64,000 bases of DNA from Sclerurus mexicanus. Its lineage: Eukaryota > Chordata > Aves > Passeriformes > Furnariidae. The notes beneath the pieces are model-generated. The model saw nothing but the letters and a program-made list of their open reading frames with translations, was not told the DNA's origin and ran no database searches. Position numbers and translations under genes: made by a program. Shown one piece after another: positions 34,259-47,830 of this stretch (the stretch's first letter is position 1; the number at the start of each line of letters is the position of its first letter). The stretch lies in contig VWZF01003332.1 of the NCBI GenBank assembly GCA_013396755.1, positions 1 through 64,000 of the forward strand. Direction: 5' to 3'.

Positions 34259-34389
34259 TTTCTTGTGCAATGACCTCAAAATAGCCATGGAATTCCTTAC
34301 GCTCCTTTGATTGTGCTGCCTTAAACATTACCAGCATGAGATTATTTGTGGACACAAGTGACACCAATGAATCAGCTGGTTCACAAGCT
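34259..34389 (-). CDS. TMPRSS7: TMPRSS7 coding exon 8 (second part of CUB1)
   Basis: Residues 302-345 complete CUB1, with the conserved CEP followed by SLVSTNNLMLVMFK and GYFEVI near the end. It enters in phase 2 and leaves in phase 1 at donor GTAGGT. The exon 9 start completes a Ser codon followed by the first Cys of CUB2. Confidence 0.92.
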
Positions 34390-35719
34390 CTGATGGGGAA
34401 GAAAAGAGTACATACCTAAACAATCAGCTAAAAAGTAAAAAGCCTAACACATTACTCTCATTCTATGCATAAGTTTTCCACTGGTTCAGATCTTACCTAC
34501 TTCAAAGTCTAGTAAATGTCAGTGTTCTTAAATACAAAAGTACCTGTTACAAGGCCAGTTTGAAACCCAAAATTGGAAATCACTTCTTACAAAAAAAAGA
34601 AAGAAATTGTAAACATGAAAACTAATATGGAATGGTTTGCTCTAGGAGATAATGAGTTTCAGCCTTCACTCTAAATAAAAATTAATGAAGCCAATAATAA
34701 AGAAAGAGTTGTAGAAAGAGAAAACTTATTTTATTAGACCAACAGATTTATCCACTTGTTGTGGAGTGGGAAAGACAAGAAAGTTATTCTTCAAGTCAGA
34801 AATTAAGAACCTGCACCAAACAACTTGTGTCAATTAAAAAATGTTACTTTCCATATGCCTATATGCATTACCTAGCAGATATCTTCACCCCTTTACAGAT
34901 ACTGACATGTAAGTGTACACTGTCTGCTATATCATAGACAAGTCAATTGGTGATAGAGATTAGTAGACAGCTCTCAAAGAGGACTGAAAAGCCAATGCTC
35001 TGTTTTTGAGGCTTTTACACAGACTGACAGGCCACAGAAAAGGATTTCGGGGTGAAAACGCTAAGATCTTCTTCTACTCCATGGAAATGCTGTCTTGGCC
35101 TTTTGGAATCAGTTATCAGGAATTTCAAACAAAAAGTCCCTAAACAAGCACACTGGATCATTAAAGAGACAGAAGGAAAAGAAAAAAAAAATAGTCCAGA
35201 TCCCTCAACCCATCACAGCTTTAACTCTAAATTTTAATAACTCTCTAAACAAATAAAGCAGATTAAAAAAATACTGAAGTAGTGAGTACCAATAAAAAAA
35301 ACAATAAGACTTAGTTTTAGAACTTCAGTCTTCCTATGAAGAGCATTATTCGTCATCTAGAAGAAGAGTTTGCTTATGGAAGGAAATTTTGACATTCACT
35401 TCCAGTTAACGTCTGTTTCCTAATAAGAAACATAAAATTCCACCCAGTAATGTGTAACATTCTTATAATTGTGTAGCTGGGTGAAAATGCACTCTAGCTG
35501 AAGAATAAAGAAAAATTTGAAGAATATTTTACCATTTCTTCTATTAGCAATGTCAACTTTTCCACTTTTGTAAGAAACTTAAAGTTGCCAGGTGTTCTGT
35601 GAGTAATATATGAAGATCAGAATAATTGTAACAAAACAAAAACTACCAAAAATGCAGATGACAAGTCTTCAGGGAAAAAAGAAATTACCAATGAATTCTC
35701 AGTGAAAATTTATACTCAC

Positions 35720-35948
35720 CGGTACAGTATCTTGTCTTTGATTGGCATCAGAGAGTCATAAATGGTTAGTGAGTCAGTGATGCAGTTATCTGCTTCAATC
35801 TGGAGGGATACTATTGAAAGGCGAATAAGATGGCCCACAGACGCAATGAGCTTAAAATAGCAGATCGTTCCCTCTGAGGCAGCTTGCATATCCAGAGGAA
35901 AGTGCTCATGTAAACGATCACCATACAGATCATACATACAATTTTTTC
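35720..35948 (-). CDS. TMPRSS7: TMPRSS7 coding exon 7 (first part of CUB1)
   Basis: Residues 226-301 open CUB domain 1. Recognisable CUB strands include LIRLSIVSLQIEADNC and the acidic motif DSLTIYDSL, followed by ILYR. These match mammalian TMPRSS7 nearly residue for residue. The exon enters in phase 1 and ends in phase 2 at a strong GTGAGTAT donor. Confidence 0.94.
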
Positions 35949-36116
35949 CTGTGAAAACACCACATTTTCAATGCTGGACACGCTCACTCCAAAAGGCTTA
36001 AATCCACATGGCATTAAAAAAAAAGTAAACCCTAAAACACATGTTAAAATAAAACAACATGCGAAAGCATATCTAACTTAGAAAACAAAGTAATAAGCAG
36101 AAGTGGCTTAGGTTAT

Positions 36117-36425
36117 AAGTGATCATCTAGTTCCAAATCCCCTCCCATGGAGGGGGGATACTTTCCACTCTATCAGGTTGCTCAGAGCCCCTTCTAATCC
36201 AGTCTTGGACACTTCTAGCAATGGCACATTTGCAGGCTTTCTGGGCAACCTGTTCCATTGCCTTACCACCTCCACAGTAAAGAATTCTTCTTATGCTAAA
36301 CCCAAACCTACCGTTTTCCAGATTTAAACCATTCCTCCTTTTCCTTGGACTTTCTGCACCATTCACTGTTTACACCATAGTTACAAGTCTGCCATCAAGG
36401 AAAAGTCTATTCATAAAAGTACAGA
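36117..36425 (-). mobile_element. CR1 LINE fragment, minus orientation
   Basis: It matches the reverse complement of the CR1 3' region: gatcatctagttccaa, aggttgctcagagcccctt, ttggacacttctagcaatgg and gggcaacctgttcca. It lies in the intron between TMPRSS7 exons 6 and 7. Confidence 0.85.
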
Positions 36426-39400
36426 ACATGGCCAACAGGGCTGTAATTCAGTCCCTGCAGTGTATTTGCATAAAAGCAATGTCATTTTGTACAATTCGCA
36501 GCTAACAAAGTTCTGCAGAGTCTCTATAGGATAAATTGCATAAATAATTGTTCGCTGGGAAATGTTCATCTACTTTCAAGGCATAAATCATTTGCCCCTA
36601 CAGACATTAGGATATCTGTAATAAATAAAATAAAAGCAAAATAAAACCACTGTATTACTTCAGCATTTTTATCATTCAAATGTCAGGGTTCTCGGGTTTT
36701 ATTACATGAGCTGTAAATGCTACCAACAAATCCAGATTCACCAATTCCTTCAGTTTGGAAGAAATTCTAGGACTTTTCTTGTTCAACATCCTGCTCAAAT
36801 CAGGGTCAGAATTAATTCAGACCAGGACTTTGTCCTGTCAAGTCTTGAAAACTTTTGCAGCATTAGAAATCACTGCTAGAAATGGAAGGGCTGCAAAACA
36901 CAAATGATGCAACCTAGCCTACACAACACTTACATTAAATAAAACAAGGTAAAAAGTTTTGTCATACTTCAGATAAGGAGAAACAGGAAATTACGGTACT
37001 TGCATACAATTTTCCAATTAATCTGAAACAATTGTAACTTCTGAGTCAGATACATTGAGATCTCTATTTCAATTCAATATTGCAGCCCACAGTAAGCAAA
37101 AATCTTACGGATTTTTTTGTTTGGTCATTTCTAAAACTCTGAACACAGCTCTTTGAAATGTGAGAGGGAGGGAAAATGCAAATTAGGGAGAATAAGATCC
37201 AAAGTAAATATTTGCATCAATTTCTGCCTATTAAGAAGACAATTCTCTGAAATAGTTATTATCATGAAACATCAATTTGAACACTGTGAATGTTTCCTAC
37301 CAATTGTTGACTCAAATTAGATGTTAGCCTTTTAACTAGCAGCTAATCAAGATAGGAAATGGCAGGCTTTGTCTGGCTTCCACTTCTAATTTACAGTCTT
37401 GAAACTAATACTATGAATGTTTATGAACAATCTGTAAGGGTCACATGCCATTCAACTGAATTACGGTTATAACTATTTAAAGCTTTGGTTGGCCCATTGT
37501 TCTTTCTTATTCTTGTTCTCATCTCTTCCCAATAACATTCTTTTTATGATAGTTACTTGTGCTTATTTAATCACCCTTAACAAAGCCAGCTTTGATCATA
37601 ATCTCTAGAATTATGTGACTACCATTATTTCTACTAAGTAGTTAATAATGGGACGAGCTCTCTGCTAGTATGGAGCAGGGTGCAGAAAATTCAGAGCTAG
37701 TTCTGGAACTACAATTTGTGCAAGCATGCTAGCTTGAAAACAGAGCTGGATAAAATCTCTATCCAAGCAAACCCTGCATATACTATGACAATGCAAGTCA
37801 CTTGCATCAGCTAAATCTCTAGGTCTCTTCTCCAACAAGTTTCTTCAATAAATCTGCACTACAGTGCTGTGCCTGAATGAATGACTAGGTGCATCTTCAT
37901 ACCAAAACTAACTCCATTGCTCTCAAAATACAACCAGGCAATGCACATTCCTTGTGTGCAGCTGCATGATCACTTTCACCTCTTCTATATTCACCATATT
38001 CTATAGTCCTAAACAGACATGGTAAAAGGACTCCAACAAATGAAATTGCACCAGTATAAGACTTTCTCAACTACTGTGACCATCCATGTTGTTGTTCCCC
38101 AGCAACTTCAGTGCATACTAGTTCTATGCTTCCCATAGATACCAGCTGACACCTGTGGGTGGCTACAGAAAGTCTCTGAAAGATGTCGAGATTATGGCAG
38201 GACATCCTTCTCCCTTTGTGTGAAAGATACCACATGAGTCTTAAAAAAGCCTTGGCATCAGTTTTGTGTTGACTCTTCTCCTTAATTTCTTCTGTTTCAG
38301 AAACTGCACTTTGGAGTAAGTTGAACCACAAACTTTGAATGTACTAATTCATCTGCACTGGAACAGTATACCCAGAAATGAAATCACTATGCAACTAAAC
38401 ACCAATATGCAAAATTATTTTGTATAAATGAAATGCATGTCATGAGATGTGATAAACATCAATATTGTTATGCTTTGCAGTTTAGTCTAGGGAAGGATTT
38501 GAACAATAGAGAATGCTGTAGCAAACTACTTGAGTTTTGAGAAATTATAGGCTGATAGCAATCTAAACATTGCAAAACATGGCCCAGGGCATATGACTTA
38601 AGTTTCACCTGTGGACCACAGAACTAGGAGACCTTGGCTTGGTTTCACTGGCAAAAGTAGTTGTTGAATTCTAGAAAAGTATGCAAGCTAAAACATTGGA
38701 AGATAACAGAAGTGAAAATCACAAACAGAAGTCCACCAAATCAATGTCTCAGGAAAGAAAAATACAATCATAGGTATAAAGCCCTCAAAAAACTGAAACA
38801 GTGCAACTTCTCAAGATGAAAAGTCAGTATGTGTCAAAGAGCATGGGAAGCTAACAGATTGAGCTGATTGACAACTGCTGGCCCAACAGAGACTTTATCA
38901 GGTGTCTTTATCAAAGGTGATCAGTACACTATGGTTTAGCCTAGTAGCACACTTTTCCTAGGCACCTAGTTGTTGTAGTTGCAATGTGCTGTAGTTTTGA
39001 ACTGATTGTAAAGTTTCTGCACACTGGCAAAAAGCCCTCCTGGGAGATTTACAAAATGAAATCAAGCAGGTATACAAGTAGTGTCTCCCACAACCCTGGC
39101 AAAACTCAACTGCTTAAACTAATTACTGTTAGGAAATTAATTCAAAAGAAAAACTCATCATTACCATTGAAGAAAAGGGAATTAAGGAGGATAAAGAATG
39201 GACAAAAGCATTACCATTGTTCAGCATGTTAATTTTGTTACTGTCCACTTTAGAAAAGGTTAATCCTCTGTGCAACACAGTGAATAGCAAACAATATTTT
39301 CCTGCCATGCCACCAGGTACATCTAAAAAACTTACCAGACATATTAAGGGTAAAAAGTTCCCATAGCTCTCACATGCAAGACTCTTAGTCATTCTATACC

Positions 39401-39518
39401 AAATCATGATTTAAATACCAAGGCTGAAATTATCACTGAACAGTGTCTTTAAGTCATGAACTAAAAACTTTGTTCCCCACCTCTCTGTTGCCAGGAAGCT
39501 GCCAAAATGGTGAGTTAC

Positions 39519-39557
39519 CTGTTCCTGTTGTTGACCAATAATCTGACCGAAGACCTG
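39519..39557 (-). CDS. TMPRSS7: TMPRSS7 coding exon 6 (SEA-CUB1 linker microexon)
   Basis: This 39-bp exon encodes about 13 residues (213-225) with AGLRSDYWSTT, matching the mammalian linker. It is phase 1 at both ends and is too short for an ordinary ORF scan. The acceptor is TTTCTATGCAG and the donor GTAACT. The decayed neighbour gene has a comparable 33-bp exon at 13081-13113 with the same phases. Confidence 0.9.
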
Positions 39558-40428
39558 CTGCATAGAAAAAGAGTTTTGTAAGTCTTCTTATTCACCTGAA
39601 ATTCAGAATTCAGGGTTTAATTCAATCACACTTCAGTCCTAACACTAAACACACAGGACAAAACAGATATCTAAGTGAGGGGGGGACTACCAAAGGCCCC
39701 TTCATTTCTGCAAATTCTGCAAGCAGCTTTGGAGGTATCATGTCCCCAGATGTCTAAGTGCCTGAGGCAAGAAGAGACTGCATGTCAATTAAGCAGTCAT
39801 ATTCAATTAAAGGATTAAGACAGAAGCACCCAGGGGGTCATTTCCTCACCCTTGGCCACAAAGTCTTTCTCAGCTTTCATTTGGACAGAGTTGTTCCATC
39901 CTATAGAACTGAAAATCATAAAGCATTTTGTAGCTAAATTAAACAGATACTTGAACCGCACATGGTTAATTTGTTCCCCAGACAGGAATGACACAAGAGT
40001 TGTTTAACGAATGGGCAGGTTTATAATCTGTTTTTTAAATCTTTACTAGAGGGGTGACAAGAGTCTCATTTTCACTGAAGTAGCTAAAGTTTGATACATA
40101 TGAAAACCTTAACCCTTCATATTTTTATACTTTTAAAGTCACAGACTGAGCTGCCTACAAGGTGTCCGTCTTAGCTCCTGATTATGAACATAAGCACTTA
40201 CAAATACAGGATGTTTTACAATCACTGTTTACAAGAACACTTTGTACCTTAATTTGACTTCAAATCTGGGTTTTATTTTCCTTCTCACTTTTTTTTATAT
40301 TATAAATTTAGTATTAGAAGCTAAAAATGTAGGATAAGAATTTTGGTTTATTTCTAGAATTTGCTACTTCAAGGTAAAAATGTTTGCTTAATGTTTTCTC
40401 TAGGGTATGGGTATGTGCTAATACTAAC

Positions 40429-40622
40429 CACTTAGCACAATGGAGTCCATGTCAACTGCAAGGCCCTGAAGACTTCCCACTGAAGTCCGGTTAATGATAC
40501 TTGTCTGAATGGAATCCTTTAAAATGGCAGCCACACAGTCCTCACACAGCACTTGGCCCTTCGCCTGTGGTACCACAAATACAATCCAGAAATGAATAAG
40601 AAGGCCTCCATTGTTGTTGTTA
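40429..40622 (-). CDS. TMPRSS7: TMPRSS7 coding exon 5 (core of SEA domain)
   Basis: Residues 148-212, including HFWIVFV, CEDCVAAILKDSIQTS and INRTSVGSL, which closely match mammalian TMPRSS7. At the turn where many SEA domains self-cleave at Gly-Ser, this protein has Gly-Gly-Leu-Leu (153-156). Autoproteolysis by the usual Ser nucleophile is therefore not expected at that position. INRTS is a possible N-glycosylation site. The exon enters in phase 2 and ends in phase 1 at donor GTTAGT. Confidence 0.93.
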
Positions 40623-41627
40623 CTGAAATAAAACAGATTATCATCATGTTGAAAGTTCTCTGAAAACTAGACTTTTAGTCCAAGCTTGTGAAGTACAAAT
40701 TTAGAAGTGTATGGCTCATGTAGATCTTGCCTAGTTATGTTAACACACTGAATGCATATTTTCCTCTTAAGGGGAAAAAAAAAGCCCAAAACACATTCTT
40801 CGTATCCAGCTGGAAGTCTTTAGTACATTGATTTCCTGAGGGCTCCTGACTTTTCAGATCTATGGAAATTATATTATCTACTTGAATTAGAGCTGAATTA
40901 TTTCCTAAAAATCAAAACAGAAATAGTAGAATTATCAACTCTAGAAATGCAGAACTCTGCATTGATATGTATTTCACTCTGTACTGTGTGCTATGGTATA
41001 TAAGAAACAGTTTCTAGACTATTTAGGCAACACATCAGAGACCATGTATGGACACCCCAATCTTTACATTCTGGTGAGGAGAAAACTCTTTAAAGCAAAT
41101 ATACCCTAGAAACTCCTGTTCCTGAACAAAAATTGTATTTGGTTCAGGAGGATGGGAATAACTAAACTTCTAATATTAATTGCAAACATAGTAAGAGTAC
41201 TTTATTGCAGTATAGAGATTTTCTCCTTGTGTCAGTAGAAAATAGTTTTATATCAATAAATTATCAATAAATTACCAATAAATTACCTAGAAAATATGTG
41301 CAAGTTAGTCAATAACAGAGTTGTACTTTAACAGCATGTTTAAGTGGCTAAAATTCTGTGTGACCTATCAGCCAACATATCATCAATGAGACATTATTTC
41401 TGTTCATCTTAGATTGTACTCCTGGCAGACAAGGAACTGCTTAAACGACTTTAGTTTGCCCTTACTTTTGTTAAGTGAATTAGTATAGGTTATCAACGTA
41501 TTTTGCTGTCACTACAAGTACATAGCAAAGACATTAAATCATAACCACCAAAAATAGGCATCTCTTGTGGGCTCATTACATTATGTACTGCCCAGCAGGA
41601 AGGCAATTACATTGACCGCTGTTTTAC

Positions 41628-41695
41628 CTGACTTCTGAAACGGTGGACTGCTTATAAAATTTGGAGAAAGAAGAGGTTGTGTAGACCAAGTTCAT
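41628..41695 (-). CDS. TMPRSS7: TMPRSS7 coding exon 4 (SEA domain)
   Basis: Residues 126-147 with the SEA helix motif NLVYTTSSFSKFYKQS. Length is 68 bp, entering in phase 0 and leaving in phase 2. The acceptor is TTTCTCTTTCAG and the donor GTAAAACA. The paralogous exon in the decayed neighbour gene (14296-14362) is 67 bp. Confidence 0.93.
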
Positions 41696-42138
41696 CTGAA
41701 AGAGAAAGTATAAAGATCTAGCATTTCTGAAAGTCAGTCCTACTTAGAAATAGTATATGTCTGGCCTTTCCTAGGCATAGCCTATTTTCCACCAAGACCA
41801 TGCAACATGCAAACATTTCCAGACAAACATAGCCAAGCTAGGGAGAGCAGAAGACATGGAGAGACCGGCTCTTTAATGCATCCATAACAAGTCCAATATT
41901 CCCAGGATACATCAAATCTTCTGTCCATAGCCAGCTGAAGTGTACAGCAATGCTTTTCCTAAATAAATGAGTTTTGAAAAAGGTGCACATTCTTTGCCCA
42001 GCAAATCTCAAACAGAGAGGGCTTCCCTATGCTGATGCTGAAATTCAGGGCCAAACTTCAAGAAACATACACAGGCTTATAACATTTTTTGTGTTGCTAC
42101 AAAAGTGTAATGAACAGCACACATGAGAGCTTTTTCCA

Positions 42139-42345
42139 CAGAATCAGAGAAAGACAGAGACAGGAAAGGGCCTACAGAGAGCACCCACTGCTCAAAGCGG
42201 GGTCAACTGCACCTAGGTGCTCAGGGACATTTCCAGTTGAATATCTTCAAGACTGGAGACTCCACAGCCTCTCTGGAAAACTGCTTCAGTGTCTGGTCAC
42301 CCTCACAGCTAAAGAGCTCTTTTTCTCTGTTTATGTGGAATTTTT
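42139..42345 (-). mobile_element. CR1 LINE fragment, minus orientation
   Basis: CR1 signatures in reverse complement: tgctcaaagcggggtcaactg, aatatcttcaagactggagactccacagcctctctgg and tggtcaccctcacagctaaa. It lies in the intron between TMPRSS7 exons 3 and 4. Confidence 0.88.
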
Positions 42346-43504
42346 TGCACTTTTATTCAGTTTGTGTCTATATTCTTCATCAACAGTTTGGTATTAATGT
42401 ATTTTTTTCCAATACACACAGTGTAAAACATATGGAGAAGCAAAAACACTGCCCATTTCATGCAGTGGGTTATTCTGAAGCAGAGACTGTAAAGCAGAGA
42501 CGTCAATATTAATCCCTAACCTTTGATGTTTGACACAGGAAGTTTGAACAATACTCTCAAGGGCCTAAATAAAATGGGTGGAACTCAATCTTCCACAGAT
42601 TAAGCTACAAGGGATTTTATATATTACTGTCACTAAAGAGAAAAGGAACCTATCTTGAGACATTCTTCTACTACCACTTGTGGTCTATGGGCCAGTAACC
42701 ACAAACAAAAGGGTTTCAAGGCAAAAAACAAAATCCCAAATCCCCCACTTCCCTAAAAACAATTTTAGTCAATATTATACGTCCCCACAAAGCCCAGTTT
42801 CAGCTATGCAAAATCCATTGGTGAGTTCAGGCAAAATTTACACATAACAATATATTCCAAGTTACACTCCAGTAGAGGATGGTGACACTGGCAGACAATA
42901 CCTTCTTTCTGACACCTCTCTCTGTTATGAATGACAAAGGCAGGATGCTCTGGGACAAGCACAAGACACAGGGCTCACAGCAGATTAAAGCTGCTCCATG
43001 GAGAGCAGGGGAAGGATGTGCCCTGCATTGATTATCTGTTACCACTCCTGAAAGCACTTCAGTCATTAACATGCAGGACTGGGAAAACTAGACAGTCAGC
43101 TTTGAAGTCTTTTGTGAACCAGCGTGGGGGATGAAGAAGAAATAGAACTGGAAAAAGAAAACATGAGTTCATTCTGTAAGATGAGAAAAACTTAGCAGTT
43201 ATTAAAAAAAATCTTAGTTGCATCTGACATAATTTTTTTGTTATTTGTTTAGCAGTTTTCATACCACTGTTTGGATCCCTATGCAGATAGTGCTGCATTT
43301 TCTGGCATTAATGTATTTTTGATCCCTACACCAAAGGTCTTCTAAGTCAAATTCTCTTTTAACAAAGATTCCCATCCTTTCTTCCTACTGTGAAGCAGCT
43401 TTAACTGCCTACCAACAGTGCTATTTCTGCTTTGACTGATGCAAGGTGTTTAGGAAGAATAACAGTCTTTAGAATACCTAGTATCAGAAAGAAATGTAAA
43501 AAAA

Positions 43505-43975
43505 TTTGAGAGGTCTAGATACTTTAAGGCAGAATACTGGCAGGAGATACCAATTTAAATGCAAAAGACTTCATCAGTTCAATGTCTCTATGTGGAAGAC
43601 TACTGGGCAGAAGACTGCTTTGGCCTTGAAAGGATGCAGCTGTGAGCATGGGAAAGTGGAGAAAAACAAGTCTATGGCCTTGCACCAGGCATGGGAAAGT
43701 AGAAGAAGGGAGAAAAACAACTGGGAAAAACAAGTGTGAAAAACAAGATGTGTTTTGAGACTTACCAGCAAGAAGAGAGATGTGAACTACCTATCAGAAG
43801 ATGGTCTAAGACTCATGAACAGAAGTGCTTGGCTAATAGAGTGTGACATGTGTATGTGTGGACAGATAAGAAAAAGTATAAAAGACAAGCCTTGTAATAA
43901 TAAGGGGCTGCTAGTTGTTAACCTTTTCTTGCCCTAAATCTGTGTGTGTTTTTTGTCCATCGCATCTCAAAAGGG
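43505..43975 (+). mobile_element. Probable solitary LTR, plus orientation
   Basis: The block ends with a TATA box (TATAAAA at about 43877) and an LTR-like U5 stretch ttttttgtccatcgcatctc. A purine-rich region with several copies of gaaaaacaa precedes it. Borders and family are uncertain. It lies in the intron between TMPRSS7 exons 3 and 4. Confidence 0.45.
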
Positions 43976-44277
43976 GCAATTAACTTTTGAAAGACTTTTG
44001 TAGAGTTCTATTCATAGATCTCCATTTTGGGGGGAAAATACATAAAATTTTTAGTAAAATGTAGAGGTCAAACAGACCTGTTCAAAACTCAGTTTGTGAT
44101 TAACAAGCTGAAAGCAATCAGTTCCTTCATACCTCCAGATAGCCAATCTTTGTACATAATCCTCTGAGGGAAAAAAGGTGGATAGTAGAACATATCAACA
44201 GACTCAATGGCACCTGAATGTCCCACTTCTTGTTCACAGCTCTAATCTTTACTAGCCAAGCAACCCCCTCATCTTAC

Positions 44278-44408
44278 CACATGCTGCACAGTCTGTGCCA
44301 TGGAGAGGAATTCCTTTGACTCTTTCTGCCTATATTCTGGGAGAAACTCTATGTTGGCAACACGAAACAGTCCAACAAAATACAGTGCATCTTTGTTTGC
44401 TGTCTGAA
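44278..44408 (-). CDS. TMPRSS7: TMPRSS7 coding exon 3 (stalk and start of SEA domain)
   Basis: Residues 82-125. The motif FLPEYRQKES is nearly identical to the mammalian protein and marks the first strand and helix of the SEA domain. The acceptor is TTTCTTGCAG and the donor GTAAGATG. It enters in phase 1 and ends in phase 0. Confidence 0.93.
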
Positions 44409-44794
44409 CTGCAAGAAACAAAAAAGATAATTAACCTTTTTTTCCCCTAATAACAATGAGGGATTTTTCACTTTATTAAATTCTAACCCAAATTAAACTA
44501 CTTGGCTTTACAGTGGAAACAACTACCAAAAGAACACTGTGGTTCTTACAGCCAAACTGTTCTAGATGTGTACTACAACACGGTTAATTGAGCACCTGTT
44601 TCCTACACACAAGATAAGATACAACCATACAAATGAGCCAGCTCTTACAATTACTTGTTTTTAACAAAGACACGCAAAAAAGTTCTGTGTTTATTTTAGA
44701 AACAGCCTTCAGGACAAGTGAGATCTTAAAGTCAGCTGCAAGTACTATTGGAGATAGGGATGTATGAAATCGGCTTGAGCTTTCAACAACTCAC

Positions 44795-44987
44795 CAATGA
44801 AGAGCCACAGTAATGTCCAGGTTACAACTCCTAAAATTAATAGAATGAGGGTAAAGAGAATTATTTTGTTTTGAAAATTCCACAGCCATTTATTTTTTTC
44901 CTTCAATTTGGCATGTTTTTTCCTTGCCAGAATCCTCTTTGCCAACTTATCTTCTGCAGATACCATTTGGACTGAAATGTTGGCTAC
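44795..44987 (-). CDS. TMPRSS7: TMPRSS7 coding exon 2 (juxtamembrane tail and transmembrane anchor)
   Basis: The exon encodes residues 18-81. A conserved NISVQ motif is followed by a strongly basic stretch (KRILARKKHAKLKEKNK) and a hydrophobic helix at about 59-81 containing NKIILFT and TWTLLWL, which match mammalian TMPRSS7. Positive residues on the N-terminal side fit a type II topology with the C-terminus outside. The exon starts in phase 0 and ends in phase 1 at donor GTGAGTTG. It is separated from exon 1 by a 4-kb intron. Confidence 0.93.
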
Positions 44988-47454
44988 CTAAAATAAGGTG
45001 AAAGACAATAAAAAATGTGGAACATTTCTAACAGCAATTGACCAACCAGCAATTAGAAGAGATTCCCACATACATTTGTTTGTTACTGCATGTACACAAC
45101 TATAATTAACTTAACAGCAGTTTAAAACTCCAGTCAGAAAGTAAAGACCTTCATTCAAGACACTTGCAGGTATAAGAGAGTCAGTCACTATTGTATAGGG
45201 ATGTAAAACCACAATTTACCCTAGGATAACAGCTCAACATTCAACAGCTACCCAGCATCAACTATATGAACAAATGCTAGTACCTTGTGCATACATCATA
45301 AGAGTAAAGTAAACTAGCCTTCTTTAGACAATGTTGAATTACCTCGTGCCGCCTGCAGCTGATATGCATACATAGACAATTACTGCAGAACAGCAGCTTG
45401 GTAACAAAGTGACCAAAGCAAACAAAGTGACTCAAGTCCCAAATCTTTGCTGTGCTTAATGCAAGTTTGGTGCAGACACAGATAGACATTCAGCCATTCC
45501 TTCCTCCCTTTGTGTGAAGTGGGAGGGAGGGGTTAGCAAGATATTCAAATAGTCAATCCTTGTTCCAGTTCTATGGTTTGTCATTTCCCTGCTAAGAAAA
45601 CAGGAGACAGGTATACGTACATCTCCCAGTTCATGGTCAAAATGACACTGCTGTTACAAAAAACAAAACCATACAATTAAAAAAGCTACTTTCTTCTCAG
45701 ACCAGAACTATGCCGGTACAAGTGGGCTGAACCCATTCATTCCTCAGAGAAAAGTCTCCACTTCCTTCAGAAGGAGGATCAGTGGCTATGGATAAGTTCT
45801 TCCTGCATGTCCAGCTCCCCCTGAGTAGTTACTTGCAGTGAATAGGAAGGCAAAGCACAGGTCTTGCTGGAATGGGACCTCCACAAGGTTATCACCTGGA
45901 TATCTAGCCCCTTGACGGTTTATTTTGAGCTACAGTCCCAAATTTTCTAAATATAGATCCAAAATAACTCCTATCTCATCTAGGTACGAAAGACTACAAT
46001 GAGACTCTTTCTTTATTTTCAGGACCAGTTACCACTTCTTATACTTTAGTATCTACAGTTTGTCTGTTCTGTAAAGTCTGTTTTTACCAGACACTCCTCC
46101 AGGGATTTTCCTCTGCAAAAGATAATCAACACATTTAATTATACAAATAATGTCTTCTACTTGCTGCAGGCACAGCAAGAGGTGCCTGGAAAAATCTATG
46201 GGACTTCATAAAATTCTTGCTTAGGAGATCTTCTCCCACAGTCAAATGCTTTGTTGTGAGATCAGCTGGAGGTTCAGTCACCTTTTCTCAAGTCTATTCA
46301 TTGTCTCATCCCTGTAGAGGTTAGCTGTCAAATTTCTGGACCATTCAGGGCCTTAATGACCAAATGCACTGGATATGAACACAATTTTGGATGTTATACC
46401 CAGCTGCATCAGAATTTAACTACAAAAAAACCCCAAAACTCCCACCTTGATTTTCCTCCTTGTATCACAATTGTAACATTATGTAATATTTCCTCATAAA
46501 CAAGGAACATTCATGAAAAATACTCCAAAAACATGTTGATGTTGGTGAGACAGAAGCTCTCAAGAAGCCGCCTTAGGAAGCTGTGGGTTCTCCATGACTG
46601 GAGGTGTTGACAAAAACCAGGCAGCCATCAGCAGCAAGAGTTTTAGTGTGCAGTCTTCTACAAAGCACAAAACAGTCTTTGAGACAAAAGGACCTGGCTC
46701 AGGAGCTCATATATATGAAGATTAAACTGAATGTAGTAGTTCCAAAGATGAAGACTAAAACAAAAAAAGATCTTTTTCCTTGTCTTTGGAATAGTTCATT
46801 TTCAGGCTATCCTCAAAGAGAATCTCTCTCACCTCACAGATGAATTTATGCCACTTATGGGCTAGGACCTACTCAGAGGTACATCATCTCTAAGCAATGC
46901 TAATCACAGAAATATACTGAAGAATTCACAACCACACTAGAAGAGATGCACAAAAGACAGCACAGACCTTGACTTGGGCAGATCTGGCTCTTCTCTATGT
47001 TCAATAGGCCCTTTTTAGCCTCCGCAGAGCTACAGCAGGTAGACAGGGAGAAGAAAGTCTGCAACAAGCTGTCCAGCTAGTTACCACCATTACATTCTCT
47101 GAAGCCTCTCAGAATGTACTTTGGAAAGAGTGTGTGGGCTGTTTTAGACTAAAACAGTAATTTTTCATAGCTACTAATTATATTTCACTTGAGGACAGAG
47201 AAGACCATGAAAGACAGGAAGTATCCAGCTAAGAATTTCGCTCTTGATTTATCATTGTGGGATGTCAAGTTAAATACAGTGACTACAAAACCTCTGTGCT
47301 GATGGATCTTGTCACATAGGAAATGACAAGCATAACTACTAGCCATTTGCAAAAGTGGTATTGTAGGTTATTTCACAAGTGGTTGTTTCCTTTTGCCCAA
47401 CAGTAGAAGACTCACATCTACGTCCAGTTTTGGGCCCATGAGTATAAGAGATGT

Positions 47455-47830
47455 TAATAATCCAGGGTGATTCCAGGGGAAGGCCACCAAGCTGTAAGGG
47501 GCTGAAGGATATGGTATACAGCAAAAAGTTGAGAGTTCTGGGCTTGTTCAGTTGGAAACAAGAAGGCAAAGACAGTGTGAATAAATCTAATTATAGATTT
47601 TCCTATCTAAAGTCGGTTATGGAAAAGACAGAGGCACACTTTTCTCACTGATGCACAGTGAAGAGACAGCCACAACAGTCATATATAGGAGGAGGGGAAA
47701 TTCCAGCCAGACTGGAGAGGGGGAATAATGTCCATGCATGAGGTCCATGCATGCAAGCCATTCCCAGAGAGGTCAGTGAACTTCCATCCCTAGAGGTATT
47801 CAAAACTCAGTGGATCAATGTCCAAAGAAA
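47455..47830 (+). mobile_element. Diverged CR1 LINE fragment, plus orientation
   Basis: It resembles CR1 sequence in several parts: gtgattccaggggaaggcca, gagttctgggcttgttcag and ttccatccctagaggtattcaaaactc. It lies in TMPRSS7 intron 1. Confidence 0.7.
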
